Assembly: GCA_910587485.1 (NCBI GenBank)
Contig: CAJUKN010000004.1
Location: forward strand, 62,001-126,000
DNA from: an uncultured Lachnospira sp.
GTDB lineage: Bacteria; Bacillota; Clostridia; Lachnospirales; Lachnospiraceae
Direction: 5' to 3'
Length of the DNA stretch: 64,000 bases
Made by a program: the position numbers and the translations under genes. A model generated the notes under the pieces. It worked only from the letters and a program-made list of their open reading frames with translations. It searched no databases and was not told the DNA's origin. Below are positions 8,814 through 17,829 of the stretch, piece by piece. Every line of letters begins with the position of its first letter. Position 1 is the stretch's first letter.

Positions 8814-9266
8814 CTACGGTCTTTTCTTTCTTTTTTCAAGAGCATCATGCTCATCGGAGCGTTGCTGAAACAACTCAACAGCCTTTATAACACCATCAAT
8901 AATAGCCTGTGGTCTTGCTGCACAGCCTGGCACATAGATATCTACTGGTATAATGGTATCTGCGCCTCCTAAAATATTATAACACTCCTTAAACACTCCA
9001 CCCGTACATGCACAAATCCCTACTGCAACCACTACTTTTGGTCTTGGCATCTGGTCATATATCTGCTTTACTATGGATTGATTTTGATAATTGATGCCTC
9101 CTGTTATCAACAAGATATCTGCCTGCATAGGGTCGCCTGTATTTACAATGCCAAACCGCTCAACATCATAAACAGGGGTAAGGCAGGCCAAAACTTCTAT
9201 ATCACAGCCGTTACAACTTGAACCATCGTAATGCAACAGCCATGGTGACTTCTTAACATTTGCCAT
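8814..9266 (-). CDS. echC: Ech hydrogenase small subunit EchC (proximal [4Fe-4S])
   Basis: The NuoB-like small subunit carrying the cluster next to the [NiFe] site. Ligand cysteines are visible in SSCNGCDIE (C18, C21), GICACTGG (C85) and YVPGCAARP (C115). No Tat signal is present, as expected for a cytoplasm-facing group 4 enzyme. The 150-residue protein ends in a charged tail. An AAAGGG site precedes ATG 9266; the gene follows echB after 34 bases and precedes echD by 28. Confidence 0.95.
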   Translation of the reverse strand: MANVKKSPWLLHYDGSSCNGCDIEVLACLTPVYDVERFGIVNTGDPMQADILLITGGINYQNQSIVKQIYDQMPRPKVVVAVGICACTGGVFKECYNILGGADTIIPVDIYVPGCAARPQAIIDGVIKAVELFQQRSDEHDALEKRKKRP

Positions 9267-9300
9267 AATTAACCCTTTCTAATTTATAAGAATCCTTTTT

Positions 9301-10164
9301 CTATCTACCTAACATCAGTACCATTAAATTTACACCTGCTGCCAATAATGTTACAAGCCATGTAGATTTTAACATCGTATCCCATTTCACTCTGGCACAT
9401 GTATTGTCAATCAATGTTTCTAAAAAACATACTGCAAGTATAACAATTACTGCAAACAAATAGCTCAAAGGATTTTCATTGACAATAAATATACCAACCA
9501 CACCTAATAAAAATACATTTTCATACCACTCTGTAATAGAATATATTGCAAGATTTGTTGCACCCATCTCGGTTGTAACACCTTTTACAAGCTCTTGATG
9601 AGGGTGATGTGATGTACTAAAATCAAATGGTGACTTTCTCATCTTAATTGTAAGAATAAACACATAGGCAATAAAAAAGCCCGGTAAAAACAAAATAGCA
9701 CTTACATGTTTTTGTATAATTTCATTTACATTAAAAGAACCTGTTGCAAGATATAAACCAACACATGCAAGCAAAACGGCTGGTTCATAAACCATCATTT
9801 GAAACAACTCTCTTGAAGCACCCATTGTACTGTAAGGTGAACTTGTTATCGCGGAAGCAAACACTAAAAATGTAGCACCTGTAGAGAGAATAAAAAAGCA
9901 AAATAATATATCGGAACCTGCAAAAAAAAGACAACCTGTAAAAATTTGCGTAATACAAAAACATAATATCAAAAAGGATTGTGATTTATTTACAGAAATT
10001 TTTTGCTTATGTAATAACTTTTTCACATCATAAAATGGCTGCAACAATGGAGGTCCAATTCTTCCCTGCATTCTTGCTGAAATTTTGCGGTCAATTCCAT
10101 CAAGCACTCCTCCTATAATCGGAGCAAGCAACAGATAAATCAATATAGGTATAATTCTTGTCAT
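9301..10164 (-). CDS. echB: Ech hydrogenase membrane subunit EchB (NuoH-like)
   Basis: A 287-residue integral membrane protein, the counterpart of NuoH at the junction between the peripheral arm and the ion-pumping subunit. The conserved loop GRIGPPLLQPFYDVKKLLHK is seen near the N-terminus, and about eight hydrophobic segments follow, with the acidic FETLIDN-type motif (LETLIDNTCAR) near the end. Its start overlaps the echA stop by four bases (ATGA), so the two are translationally coupled. Confidence 0.93.
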   Translation of the reverse strand: MTRIIPILIYLLLAPIIGGVLDGIDRKISARMQGRIGPPLLQPFYDVKKLLHKQKISVNKSQSFLILCFCITQIFTGCLFFAGSDILFCFFILSTGATFLVFASAITSSPYSTMGASRELFQMMVYEPAVLLACVGLYLATGSFNVNEIIQKHVSAILFLPGFFIAYVFILTIKMRKSPFDFSTSHHPHQELVKGVTTEMGATNLAIYSITEWYENVFLLGVVGIFIVNENPLSYLFAVIVILAVCFLETLIDNTCARVKWDTMLKSTWLVTLLAAGVNLMVLMLGR

Positions 10165-12068
10165 AACAATGCACCTCCCAAAATAACACTTAACATCACG
10201 ATAAGAAGTACGGTTGCAAATATTTCGGATGGAACCATCAATTTTCTTTGTCCAATAAAATCTTTAAAATACCAGTTTGACATCTGTAATTTTTTTGCCT
10301 CACCAAATGCATCGGTAAAGCTGCTGTTGTCTCCCTCATTAATACCACTCATATAAGCCAGTTTTTTATTTTCATGCAATTTTCTTGTATAACCAAACGT
10401 GATACTTGGAATCGCAAAAATAAAACATATAATTACAACAAGCGTATATAACATACTCATTGAAAGAACTGCAACATAAGAACCATACATTTCTTTTAAC
10501 AATGGTACAACATAAACTTTTGACAATATTGGAAACGATACACACAATGCAATCATAAGAATGGCATGAATGGAAAGTGATATCAATTCATTCTTTTTGG
10601 TTATATCTTTCATTTTAGGCTCATTGGTCGCACTTATCAGTTTTGCCATCCATTTTGTCCAGTAAAACATGGTTGTAGCACTGCCAAAGACAATAAGAAT
10701 AACCATTATAATATTATTATCATCGACACATGCCTTTAATGCTGACCACTTTGAAATCAACATACCAAACGGCGCAAGAAACATGCCTGCAATACCAATA
10801 AACATAAATGCACCTAATCTTGGAAGTCTGTATATTAAACCGTGCATATCTTCAATATCTCTTGAGTGCATTGCATTTTCTGTCGCACCAATATCTTGAA
10901 ACAACAATGACTTTGACACCGCATGGAAAATCATTAAAAAGATTCCTGCCCACAATGTTTCGGATTCACCTACGCCTGCACAGGCAACCATAAGTCCCAA
11001 GTTGGATATAGTAGAAAATGCCAATACTTTTTTTCCATCACTTTGCGCAATTGCTATCAGTGAAGCAACAAAAAATGTAAATCCGCCAATAAAACTAATC
11101 ATATTTCCAGTCACTGTATTGGTCATTGCTGGTGCTAATCGAAATAATATGTAAATTCCTGCTTTTACCATCGTAGCACTATGCAACAGTGCAGAAGATG
11201 GCGTAGGGGCAACCATCGCGCCTAAAAGCCATTTAGAAAATGGCATCTGCGCTGATTTGGTAAGTGCTGCAAATGCAATCAGTGCAACTGGAATAACAGC
11301 TGAGCCAAATCCCCATGAACCCATACCCACTAAATATTGTAAGGAATCATTATTCATTTCATAAATCTGATAGACAATGCCTAATGCAAGTGCTGTGCCA
11401 CCCAACAAATTCATCCATAAAGCTCGAAAAGAATTTTGAATCGCCTCGTCCGTTTTGGTATAGCCAATGAGTAAAAAGGAACAAATACTTGTGGTCTCCC
11501 AAAACAAATCAATCCACAATAAACTTGAGGACAATACAAATCCAAACATGGCTCCTAAAAAGATAAAAAGCAACATAAAGAAATAATTTCTTCTATCTTC
11601 AATTTCTATATGGTGATGATGATATCCGTGCATATATCCCACTGCATAGATAATAATTAATCCACCAATAATCCCAATAATAATACACATAAGAATAGAC
11701 AAATAGTCAATTCGGATATGATTAATCACATCTCGTTCTGGTCCCCATATCTCCACATATGCTATTAATAAAGTTGGTATGACTGTAAGTATACTAATTA
11801 TATATTTTTTATATTTAAAACAAAGATATGTTACAATAACCATCAATAGCAATTCAACCGAAAGTATCACTTTATCAACAATTTCAGTCTCATAATACAA
11901 TAAAATTGGGTTGCAGCCGTCCATAACCCACAGAATGGACATTATTAAAACTGCCACCATTATCACTCCTGCACTAATGTAGGCAATCATATTCCGTATT
12001 TTATTCACTTTAATGAGATACATCAACAAAGCGACCAACAACGGAAAACATATTAAAAATGGCACCAT
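10161..12068 (-). CDS. echA: Ech hydrogenase ion-translocating membrane subunit EchA (NuoL/MrpA-like)
   Basis: A 635-residue polytopic membrane protein of the antiporter-like complex I family, expected to move protons or sodium as ferredoxin is oxidised. Conserved features include the charged helix segment LLWIDLFWETTSICSFLLIG, KSAQMPFSKWLLGAMVAPTP with SALLHSATMVKAG, and a later KSLLF helix. Upstream ATG 12089 is rejected as start because AAGGAGGG lies inside its first codons, nine bases before ATG 12068 (MVPFLICF). It is the first ech gene; no strong promoter is apparent in the 150 bases before it, so transcription may enter from the HAD/nadE genes upstream. Confidence 0.93.
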   Translation of the reverse strand: MVPFLICFPLLVALLMYLIKVNKIRNMIAYISAGVIMVAVLIMSILWVMDGCNPILLYYETEIVDKVILSVELLLMVIVTYLCFKYKKYIISILTVIPTLLIAYVEIWGPERDVINHIRIDYLSILMCIIIGIIGGLIIIYAVGYMHGYHHHHIEIEDRRNYFFMLLFIFLGAMFGFVLSSSLLWIDLFWETTSICSFLLIGYTKTDEAIQNSFRALWMNLLGGTALALGIVYQIYEMNNDSLQYLVGMGSWGFGSAVIPVALIAFAALTKSAQMPFSKWLLGAMVAPTPSSALLHSATMVKAGIYILFRLAPAMTNTVTGNMISFIGGFTFFVASLIAIAQSDGKKVLAFSTISNLGLMVACAGVGESETLWAGIFLMIFHAVSKSLLFQDIGATENAMHSRDIEDMHGLIYRLPRLGAFMFIGIAGMFLAPFGMLISKWSALKACVDDNNIIMVILIVFGSATTMFYWTKWMAKLISATNEPKMKDITKKNELISLSIHAILMIALCVSFPILSKVYVVPLLKEMYGSYVAVLSMSMLYTLVVIICFIFAIPSITFGYTRKLHENKKLAYMSGINEGDNSSFTDAFGEAKKLQMSNWYFKDFIGQRKLMVPSEIFATVLLIVMLSVILGGALL

Positions 12069-12098
12069 TACTTTTTCCCTCCTTGTCATGTGTCATCG

Positions 12099-12132
12099 TC
12101 AAAGACTATGTAATAAACTGCTCCGTCTTTGA
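12099..12132 (-). promoter_or_regulatory. Inverted repeat in the echA leader
   Basis: TCAAAGAC and GTCTTTGA (8 bp, 18-base loop) lie 30 bases before the echA start. There is no T run after it, so it is a possible operator or RNA leader stem rather than a terminator. Confidence 0.35.
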
Positions 12133-12220
12133 TGCTTGCAACAAAAGTCAAAGAAACATTGATGCGTTTGTTTGACTTATTGCCTGCAAAAATAAATCAC
12201 AAAAATTACACATCAACCAC

Positions 12221-12913
12221 TCATAACAAACATGGTGACGTCAATGTGAAAAATTGTAGTTCACTATAATTTTTTATATATAGGTCTGCTGCCTTCTTTA
12301 TTTCTGCCTCATCTTGAACCGATGCCTTGTCTTGTACTGCCACTGTAAAGAAGCCGCCTTTTTTTGCCCCCTTTACAGCCGCAAGTACATCTTCAAATAC
12401 AATACAAGCTTCTTTTTCTACGCCACATTTTAATGCGGCACACTCATAAACATCTGGAAAACTTTTCCCTCTTGCAACTTCACTTGTCTGTGTAAAACTA
12501 TCAAAGAAATCATAAATACCATTTCTTTTTAGACACTTCTCAAACAATTTTCTATCAGATGAAGTTGCAAGAGCAATTTTAAGTCCTTGTTGTTTTATAA
12601 ATTGAAGAAGCTCTTTTGCGCCATCTTTTAACTGAATTTCATTATCATACGCACAAACAGCCATATCAAACCATTCACTTATAATTTCTTTTGGATTTTC
12701 ATCAAGCCTGAAACGTTCTATCACATATTTTGCCCCAGACTCAAACGTATGTATTTTTATCTCCTCTATAAAATCATCAGGAATTACAATACCTCTTTTT
12801 TCCAAAAAATCAATATCAACTTTATTCCACACTCCTGTTGAATCTATCAGTGTTCCATCAAGGTCAAAAATACAGCATTTGTACTTTGTTATATCAATAC
12901 TGTTTAACATCAT
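12221..12913 (-). CDS. HAD-superfamily phosphatase, beta-phosphoglucomutase/Gph-like
   Basis: A 230-residue haloacid dehalogenase-like hydrolase. Motif I is CIFDLDGTLIDS (the two nucleophile-site aspartates present), motif II is in ALATSS, motif III is the lysine in ARGKSFPDVYE, and motif IV is IVFEDVLAAV. The helical cap between motifs I and II marks subfamily IA, which includes phosphoglycolate phosphatase, beta-phosphoglucomutase and other small-molecule phosphatases; the substrate cannot be told from sequence. It sits between the SurA-like gene (12-base gap) and the hydrogenase operon. Confidence 0.85.
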   Translation of the reverse strand: MMLNSIDITKYKCCIFDLDGTLIDSTGVWNKVDIDFLEKRGIVIPDDFIEEIKIHTFESGAKYVIERFRLDENPKEIISEWFDMAVCAYDNEIQLKDGAKELLQFIKQQGLKIALATSSDRKLFEKCLKRNGIYDFFDSFTQTSEVARGKSFPDVYECAALKCGVEKEACIVFEDVLAAVKGAKKGGFFTVAVQDKASVQDEAEIKKAADLYIKNYSELQFFTLTSPCLL

Positions 12914-12925
12914 AATTTACCCATA

Positions 12926-14128
12926 CTATGACTCTATTGTCACATATCTACCATTTGGGTCAACTGTTATCGCATCCATATATGGTCTTATAAGCTCTGA
13001 ATAATTCTGCTCAAGAAGCGTATTTTCAATCGCTGTTGTGCTATCATCTTTTTTGCTTGTTCTATCTACATAAAACAACACTGTATACTCACTTACTGTC
13101 CCATCATGATTATGCTCAATGACTGTTTTATCACCATTTTCTCTGCTTGCATCAAAAAGCCACTCTGCTATATCGGTTTCACAAGATGCATAGGTTGCAT
13201 TTGAAACCAACGACTTTGACTCATCATCGGTATATTCCGATGCCGAATCGGTAGCATAACCCGGACAAAGTTCAATAAAGGAATGTTCATCCGTAATTTT
13301 TTCAAGCATATTATCAGCAGAACTCTTTGCTGCCTGCATGGATACATCATCTGTATCAGCCGGCTTTATATCCACATAACGATAAGAAACTGTATCATAA
13401 TCATTTTTGTGTTCCTCATAATACTCAGAAACCTGTTCTGTTGTCGCCGCAAGCTCTCCATCAATGCTATCTCTAAACGCAACGGCTTTTAAATAATCAT
13501 TGACATATGCCTTTGTATTACTTTTGCTTGCATGTTCGCCAAACGCTTCTTGATAATACGCATTAAATGACATAGAAGCCGATTCTGCCTCTGATTTTAT
13601 CTGGTCAATAAAATTATTATAATCTTCTTCTGCTGTTGTATACTCAAAGCCCCTCTCGTCAGCAATCTTTAACAATGTCTTATACTGTTTTAATGATGTC
13701 ACTCCATTGTTTGCAAAATAATCATACCATGTATAATCATCTGAATAATTTTGTCGTTTATCACTCTTTGTCATATCATAACCCATATAGGATTGAAGAT
13801 ATTGTGCATAAGTCATATCTGAGCTAATATTTTGATTTAACATACTATTTTTATACAAACTATAGTAAAAATCAAACTCTATTTCACTGACAGGATTACC
13901 ATCAACCTTAATATAGCTATAATAAATTTTGTATAAATTGACACCAACTGCTGTTCCAATGCCAATAACCAGCCCGACACATAATATCAGCGCAACACTG
14001 ATAGCAATCTTTTTATTTCTTATCTCTCGCGCTCTCTCTGCCTTTCTTCTGGCAACCTTTCTGTCATATTTTGTCATTACTTTTTCTTGTCTGCTTTCAT
14101 TTGATGTATTCTTGCTAGACTGTGCCAT
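12926..14128 (-). CDS. Membrane-anchored SurA/PpiC-like foldase
   Basis: A 400-residue protein with a strongly basic N-terminus (KVARRKAERAREIRNKK), one membrane span at about 44-64, and a long extracellular part. The outer part begins with VDGNPVSEIEFDFYYSLYK, typical of SurA-N-type folds, and has a helical region followed by an ATTEQVSEYYEEHKNDYDTVSYRYV segment like the junction to a parvulin domain. A clear parvulin active site is not obvious, so it may act mainly as an extracytoplasmic chaperone. It is translated four bases after nadE and probably shares its transcript. Family placement is by pattern and is moderate. Confidence 0.65.
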   Translation of the reverse strand: MAQSSKNTSNESRQEKVMTKYDRKVARRKAERAREIRNKKIAISVALILCVGLVIGIGTAVGVNLYKIYYSYIKVDGNPVSEIEFDFYYSLYKNSMLNQNISSDMTYAQYLQSYMGYDMTKSDKRQNYSDDYTWYDYFANNGVTSLKQYKTLLKIADERGFEYTTAEEDYNNFIDQIKSEAESASMSFNAYYQEAFGEHASKSNTKAYVNDYLKAVAFRDSIDGELAATTEQVSEYYEEHKNDYDTVSYRYVDIKPADTDDVSMQAAKSSADNMLEKITDEHSFIELCPGYATDSASEYTDDESKSLVSNATYASCETDIAEWLFDASRENGDKTVIEHNHDGTVSEYTVLFYVDRTSKKDDSTTAIENTLLEQNYSELIRPYMDAITVDPNGRYVTIES

Positions 14129-14132
14129 CTTT

Positions 14133-16088
14133 TCATTCCTCCAAATTATTTGTTTCTTTTATATAATCCAGTTCACGCATCCACAACTGAGCCGATGCAT
14201 CACTTGGCATCCTTAAATCGCCACGTGGAGATAAAGCAACAGAACCGACTTTAGGTCCATCTGGCAAACAGGAACGCTTAAACTGTTGTGAAAAAAAACG
14301 ACGGACAAATATTTTTAACCACTTGTATATCGTCTCTTTATCATAATCCTTTTCAAACGCTAAGGTTGCAATTCTAAAAAGCTTTTGCAAAGAAGTACCA
14401 AATCTTAATAGATGATACATAAAAAAATCATGTAATTCATATGGACCAACAATATCCTCTGTCTTTTGAGCAATAGCACCATCTTCTTGCGGCGGCAAAA
14501 GTTCTGGACTTACTGGTGTATCCAGTATATCATAAAGTGCTTGTGTCAACAAATTATCCTTACTCAAATCCGCATAATATCGAACTAAATGTCTCACTAA
14601 GGTCTTTGGCACTGAAGCATTCACTCCATACATCGACATATGGTCACCGTTATAGGTCGCCCAACCTAATGCGAGTTCGGACATATCTCCTGTTCCTATC
14701 ACCATACCACCTGTCTGATTAGCAATATCCATAAGAACTTGTGTCCGCTCTCTGGCTTGACTGTTCTCATAGGTCGTATCATGTACTGCCTCATCATGTC
14801 CAATATCTTTAAAATGCTGTTTTACTGCCTCTTTTATATTAATTTCCCTCAACGTACACCCAAGCTGTTTGGTAAGCGTAACCGCATTGCGATACGTTCG
14901 GTCTGTAGTACCAAAACAGGGCATTGTCACACAAGTTATCTTATCTCGTGATATACCACATTTATCGAAGGCTCTCACAGTCACTATCAAAGCAAGCGTA
15001 GAGTCTAGTCCGCCAGAAATACCGACAACTGCACTTTGACATGCTGTATGCTCTAACCTTTTCTTCAATCCATATGTTTGAATATTGAGTATCTCTTCAC
15101 ATCGTTCATCTCTGCCGCGCTTATCAGAAGGTACAAAAGGCGCTTTATCAAAATATCTTATCAGCTCTAAATCTTTTATCTGTGTGCAAAATTGCACTCT
15201 GGTATATGAACTTTCATGCTCAAGCTCGTCCACATCAAATGTATTCATTTTACATCGTTCCGATTGCAGTCTTTCTAAATCAATATCTGCATAGATACAC
15301 TCATCCATAAATAACTGTCCTGAGGCTAAAACGGAACCATTCTCACATATCATATTGTTTCCGCTAAATACAATATCTTGCGTTGATTCCCCCTCACCAG
15401 CACTGGCATATACATATGCTGATATAAGACGAGCCGATTGTCCTTTTACCAAATCATATCGATACTTCGACTTTCCAACCACTTCATTGCTCGCCGAACA
15501 ATTTACTAAAACAGTGGCACCATGTAAAGCATGTTCAATGCTTGGAGGCTTTGGACTCCACAAATCTTCACACACCTCTGCACCTATAACAAGAGAAGGC
15601 ATATTGCTGCATTCAAACAACAGATTCATTCCCATTGGAACCTTCCAATCTGCCACTTGAATATCCACACATTGTTCAAAACCTGATACAAAATATCTCT
15701 TTTCATAAAACTCACCATAATTTGGCAAATTTCTTTTTGGAATAAAACCTAAAAGCTGTCCATCACATATGACTGCAATAACATTATACAGTTTACAGCG
15801 ATATGTTAGCGGAAGTCCTACAAATAGAATCATTCCTTTATAATGTGATGTTTCTTTTACAATTTTTATAAGACTTTCTTTAGCGCCAGAAATCAAAGTA
15901 TTTTGCAAAAACAAATCATTACAAGTATATCCTGTTATACATAATTCAGGAAAAACAAGCACTCTGACATCTTTATCATACGCCTTTTTTGCAAGTTCTA
16001 ATATCTGCTTGGTATTATACTTGCAGTCGGCAACTTTTATCTTAGGCGTTGCTGCTGCCAACCTTATATAACCATGTTTCATAGGCAT
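14133..16088 (-). CDS. nadE: Glutamine-dependent NAD+ synthetase
   Basis: Converts nicotinic acid adenine dinucleotide to NAD+ with ATP and glutamine. The N-terminal nitrilase-type glutaminase domain (1-280) shows the catalytic triad Glu48 (FPELCITGY), Lys118 (IPKRNLPNYGEF) and Cys173 (GAEVCEDLW). The C-terminal synthetase domain has the ATP pyrophosphatase loop GISGGLDSTLALIV and later GTGDMSELALGW. 651 residues is normal for the two-domain type. It is the first gene of a group running towards the hydrogenase operon. Confidence 0.96.
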   Translation of the reverse strand: MPMKHGYIRLAAATPKIKVADCKYNTKQILELAKKAYDKDVRVLVFPELCITGYTCNDLFLQNTLISGAKESLIKIVKETSHYKGMILFVGLPLTYRCKLYNVIAVICDGQLLGFIPKRNLPNYGEFYEKRYFVSGFEQCVDIQVADWKVPMGMNLLFECSNMPSLVIGAEVCEDLWSPKPPSIEHALHGATVLVNCSASNEVVGKSKYRYDLVKGQSARLISAYVYASAGEGESTQDIVFSGNNMICENGSVLASGQLFMDECIYADIDLERLQSERCKMNTFDVDELEHESSYTRVQFCTQIKDLELIRYFDKAPFVPSDKRGRDERCEEILNIQTYGLKKRLEHTACQSAVVGISGGLDSTLALIVTVRAFDKCGISRDKITCVTMPCFGTTDRTYRNAVTLTKQLGCTLREINIKEAVKQHFKDIGHDEAVHDTTYENSQARERTQVLMDIANQTGGMVIGTGDMSELALGWATYNGDHMSMYGVNASVPKTLVRHLVRYYADLSKDNLLTQALYDILDTPVSPELLPPQEDGAIAQKTEDIVGPYELHDFFMYHLLRFGTSLQKLFRIATLAFEKDYDKETIYKWLKIFVRRFFSQQFKRSCLPDGPKVGSVALSPRGDLRMPSDASAQLWMRELDYIKETNNLEE

Positions 16089-16143
16089 ACTTCCCCGCTT
16101 TTTACTTTATATTAAACTGCCAAAGCAAAACTGTAGCTATTAT

Positions 16144-16173
16144 ATTATAATTTTTTGTGTAATAAAATACCAA
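16144..16173 (-). promoter_or_regulatory. Candidate promoter of nadE
   Basis: TTGGTA, 18 bases, TATAAT on the minus strand, about 55 bases before the nadE start. Confidence 0.5.
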
Positions 16174-16214
16174 AAGTTTGCGTAGCAAACTTTTATAGCT
16201 CGGCTTTTGCCGAG
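16173..16214 (-). other. Two perfect hairpins upstream of nadE
   Basis: AAAGTTTGC/GCAAACTTT (three-base loop, 16173-16193) and CTCGGC/GCCGAG (four-base loop, 16199-16214) stand side by side between the lipoprotein terminator and the nadE promoter. On the minus strand the first is followed by TT only, so termination would be weak. Confidence 0.5.
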
Positions 16215-16229
16215 ATTATTATATCATAA

Positions 16230-16268
16230 AAGCCATTACATTTGCAATAATTACAAATATAATGGCTT
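16230..16268 (-). terminator. Terminator after the small lipoprotein gene
   Basis: AAGCCATTA/TAATGGCTT with a further inner ATTTG/CAAAT stem, followed on the minus strand by TTTAT. It lies 45 bases after the lipoprotein stop. Confidence 0.6.
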
Positions 16269-16312
16269 ATTTTAAATTTTTAGTAAAAACATTACTTTTA
16301 CTCACATAAACT

Positions 16313-16615
16313 TTAATTTTGTACTTTTGTAGCTGTATCAGTAAACATCTCTTCTGCTTTTGTCGCAACATCACTCAACTTCTCTTTTGCATCCGTAGCT
16401 ATCTCTTTTAAATCATCCTTTACATCTGTAGCCATCTCTTTTATATCTGTAGCGGCTTCATTCGTATGATTGGTTGAATTTGTCATTTGTACAATCCCGT
16501 TATCTGAATCAGGACTACTCCCAGTGTCATCCTTCATTTCCTCCCCACAACCTATAAGAGAGCCAACTACAAAAACTACCATAGCAGTAAGCAAGACAAA
16601 CTTAATCTTTTTCAT
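16313..16615 (-). CDS. Small predicted lipoprotein with amphipathic repeats
   Basis: A 100-residue protein with a lipoprotein signal peptide (MKKIKFVLLTAMVVFVVGS) and lipobox LIGC at about Cys23, so it should be lipid-anchored on the outer face of the membrane. After a short polar linker, residues 57-100 repeat units of the type 'xxATDVKxxLKE' about every eleven residues (EMATDVKDD, EIATDAKEK, DVATKAEEM, DTATKVQN), giving an amphipathic helix that resembles LEA-like or apolipoprotein-like repeats. It stands alone with its own AAAGGG site and terminator. Function unknown. Confidence 0.7.
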   Translation of the reverse strand: MKKIKFVLLTAMVVFVVGSLIGCGEEMKDDTGSSPDSDNGIVQMTNSTNHTNEAATDIKEMATDVKDDLKEIATDAKEKLSDVATKAEEMFTDTATKVQN

Positions 16616-16726
16616 AAATAATCACGCCCTTTCTTTCAGAATTTTTCTGTACCAGTAATAGTACAAGGATACTTCTTTTCAAAATTATTGAGCATAATTA
16701 TTATTTCCGCAGCTTTTAGGAATTAT

Positions 16727-17479
16727 TCAATGCACCTTTAAAAGCTTACTTAGATATTTATATAACAATATGGTTATAATACTTACAAGAACTGCTTTTA
16801 CCAAATTAAACGGCGCAACTGCCAAAGCCACAAATGTAAGAACATTATTAATCGCACCGTTAATAGAATGCCCCATCTCAATAAATTTTTCAACAGGCGT
16901 ACCATATAACTGGGAATATTTAGGCAGCAGATAAAACGCATTTAAAAATACACCTGATACAATTAGTGTCAAGCTTCCCACAATCAATCCCAATATAGCT
17001 CTTTTTTTCGTTTTATGTGTATGATAAATGACAGATGCTGGAATCACAAATATACAACCCAATATAAAATTGGCAAAATCCCCAACAAACGCTGTCGATG
17101 TACCCTTTAAAAATATTTTTAAAAGAATTTTGACGGCTTCAATAACTACGCCTGCACATGGTCCTAAAAGAAAGGAACCTATCATCACAGGTACTTCGCT
17201 TAAATCCAACTCATAAAACGCTGGTGCTATAAATGTCAATGGAAATTCAAAAAACATCAATACAACTGCAATCGCAGCAAGCATTGCCATAATAACCAAC
17301 TTGTTAATCTTGGTTTTTTCGGATGAGAATTTAATATTATTTTTCTTCTCAATTAACTTTTCACAGCCAAATGCTGCAAAATAAACGACTACCACCATTA
17401 AAAGTGATATTAAGATAAATACAAGGTTCTCTTGTACCAATGCAAAAGTTTTTTGCATCGTTTCAATAAAATTCGACAT
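16727..17479 (-). CDS. ribU: Riboflavin ECF transporter substrate-binding subunit
   Basis: A 250-residue integral membrane protein with about six hydrophobic segments, the S component of an energy-coupling-factor transporter for riboflavin; it works with the shared EcfA/EcfT module encoded elsewhere. The family pattern KLVIMAMLAAIAVVLMFFEF at the first helix of the domain and LSEVPVMIGSFLLGPCAGV with EAVKILLK are visible. It is longer than many RibU because of an extra N-terminal helix (about 1-40). Start ATG 17479 is chosen for the AAGGAG eight bases before it. The FMN riboswitch directly upstream fixes the substrate. Confidence 0.93.
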   Translation of the reverse strand: MSNFIETMQKTFALVQENLVFILISLLMVVVVYFAAFGCEKLIEKKNNIKFSSEKTKINKLVIMAMLAAIAVVLMFFEFPLTFIAPAFYELDLSEVPVMIGSFLLGPCAGVVIEAVKILLKIFLKGTSTAFVGDFANFILGCIFVIPASVIYHTHKTKKRAILGLIVGSLTLIVSGVFLNAFYLLPKYSQLYGTPVEKFIEMGHSINGAINNVLTFVALAVAPFNLVKAVLVSIITILLYKYLSKLLKVH

Positions 17480-17500
17480 ATCGTTCACTCCTTCTTCTTT

Positions 17501-17656
17501 CATCCAGACTATACTGTCGGTTTAAGATTCGCACTTAAATCTGCCTTTTTAAGGCTCGCGGACTTGTACATACAATCATTTATCACAATTCTATGCCATC
17601 ACCGCCGGTCAAGAATTGATGTGCTAGATAAAACACATCGCACTTTGCCCTGAAGG
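17501..17656 (-). promoter_or_regulatory. FMN riboswitch (RFN element) controlling ribU
   Basis: The minus strand carries the conserved RFN blocks: CTTCAGGGCAAAGTG at the 5' side, GACCGGCGGTGATGG in the middle, and CCGACAGTATAGTCTGGATG at the 3' end. The element ends about ten bases before the ribU Shine-Dalgarno, with no terminator between, so control is probably at translation start. Confidence 0.95.
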
Positions 17657-17723
17657 TGAGTAATACTCACGAGACTGTCTAACAGTCTTTTATTCAGTTG
17701 TAAGTCATATTACTGACGGACTT

Positions 17724-17752
17724 ACTATATCACTATATTGATTTTTTGTCAA
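17724..17752 (-). promoter_or_regulatory. Promoter of the riboswitch-ribU transcript
   Basis: TTGACA, 17 bases, TATAGT on the minus strand, about 70 bases before the riboswitch; a near-consensus housekeeping promoter. The rest of the 17480-17829 gap is riboswitch and the PAS gene terminator. Confidence 0.75.
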
Positions 17753-17780
17753 TTATGGTCTTTATCTTTTTATGGTTGAT

Positions 17781-17822
17781 AAAAAAGCTGCCGCATAAAG
17801 TTTTTTCACTTTATACGACAGC
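17781..17822 (-). terminator. Terminator after the PAS protein gene
   Basis: GCTGTCGTATAAAGTG pairs with CTTTATGCGGCAGC across a six-base loop and is followed by six T on the minus strand, eight bases after the PAS gene stop. Confidence 0.85.
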
Positions 17823-17829
17823 ATTGAAT

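Noticed and set aside
8786..8878. Longer N-terminus of EchD from ATG 8878
   Set aside because: It overlaps echC and has no ribosome site; GGAGGG precedes ATG 8785.
6867..12068. CO-linked (Coo) or formate hydrogenlyase complex
   Set aside because: Six subunits in ech order, no CO dehydrogenase, no formate dehydrogenase and none of the extra Hyc subunits in the window.
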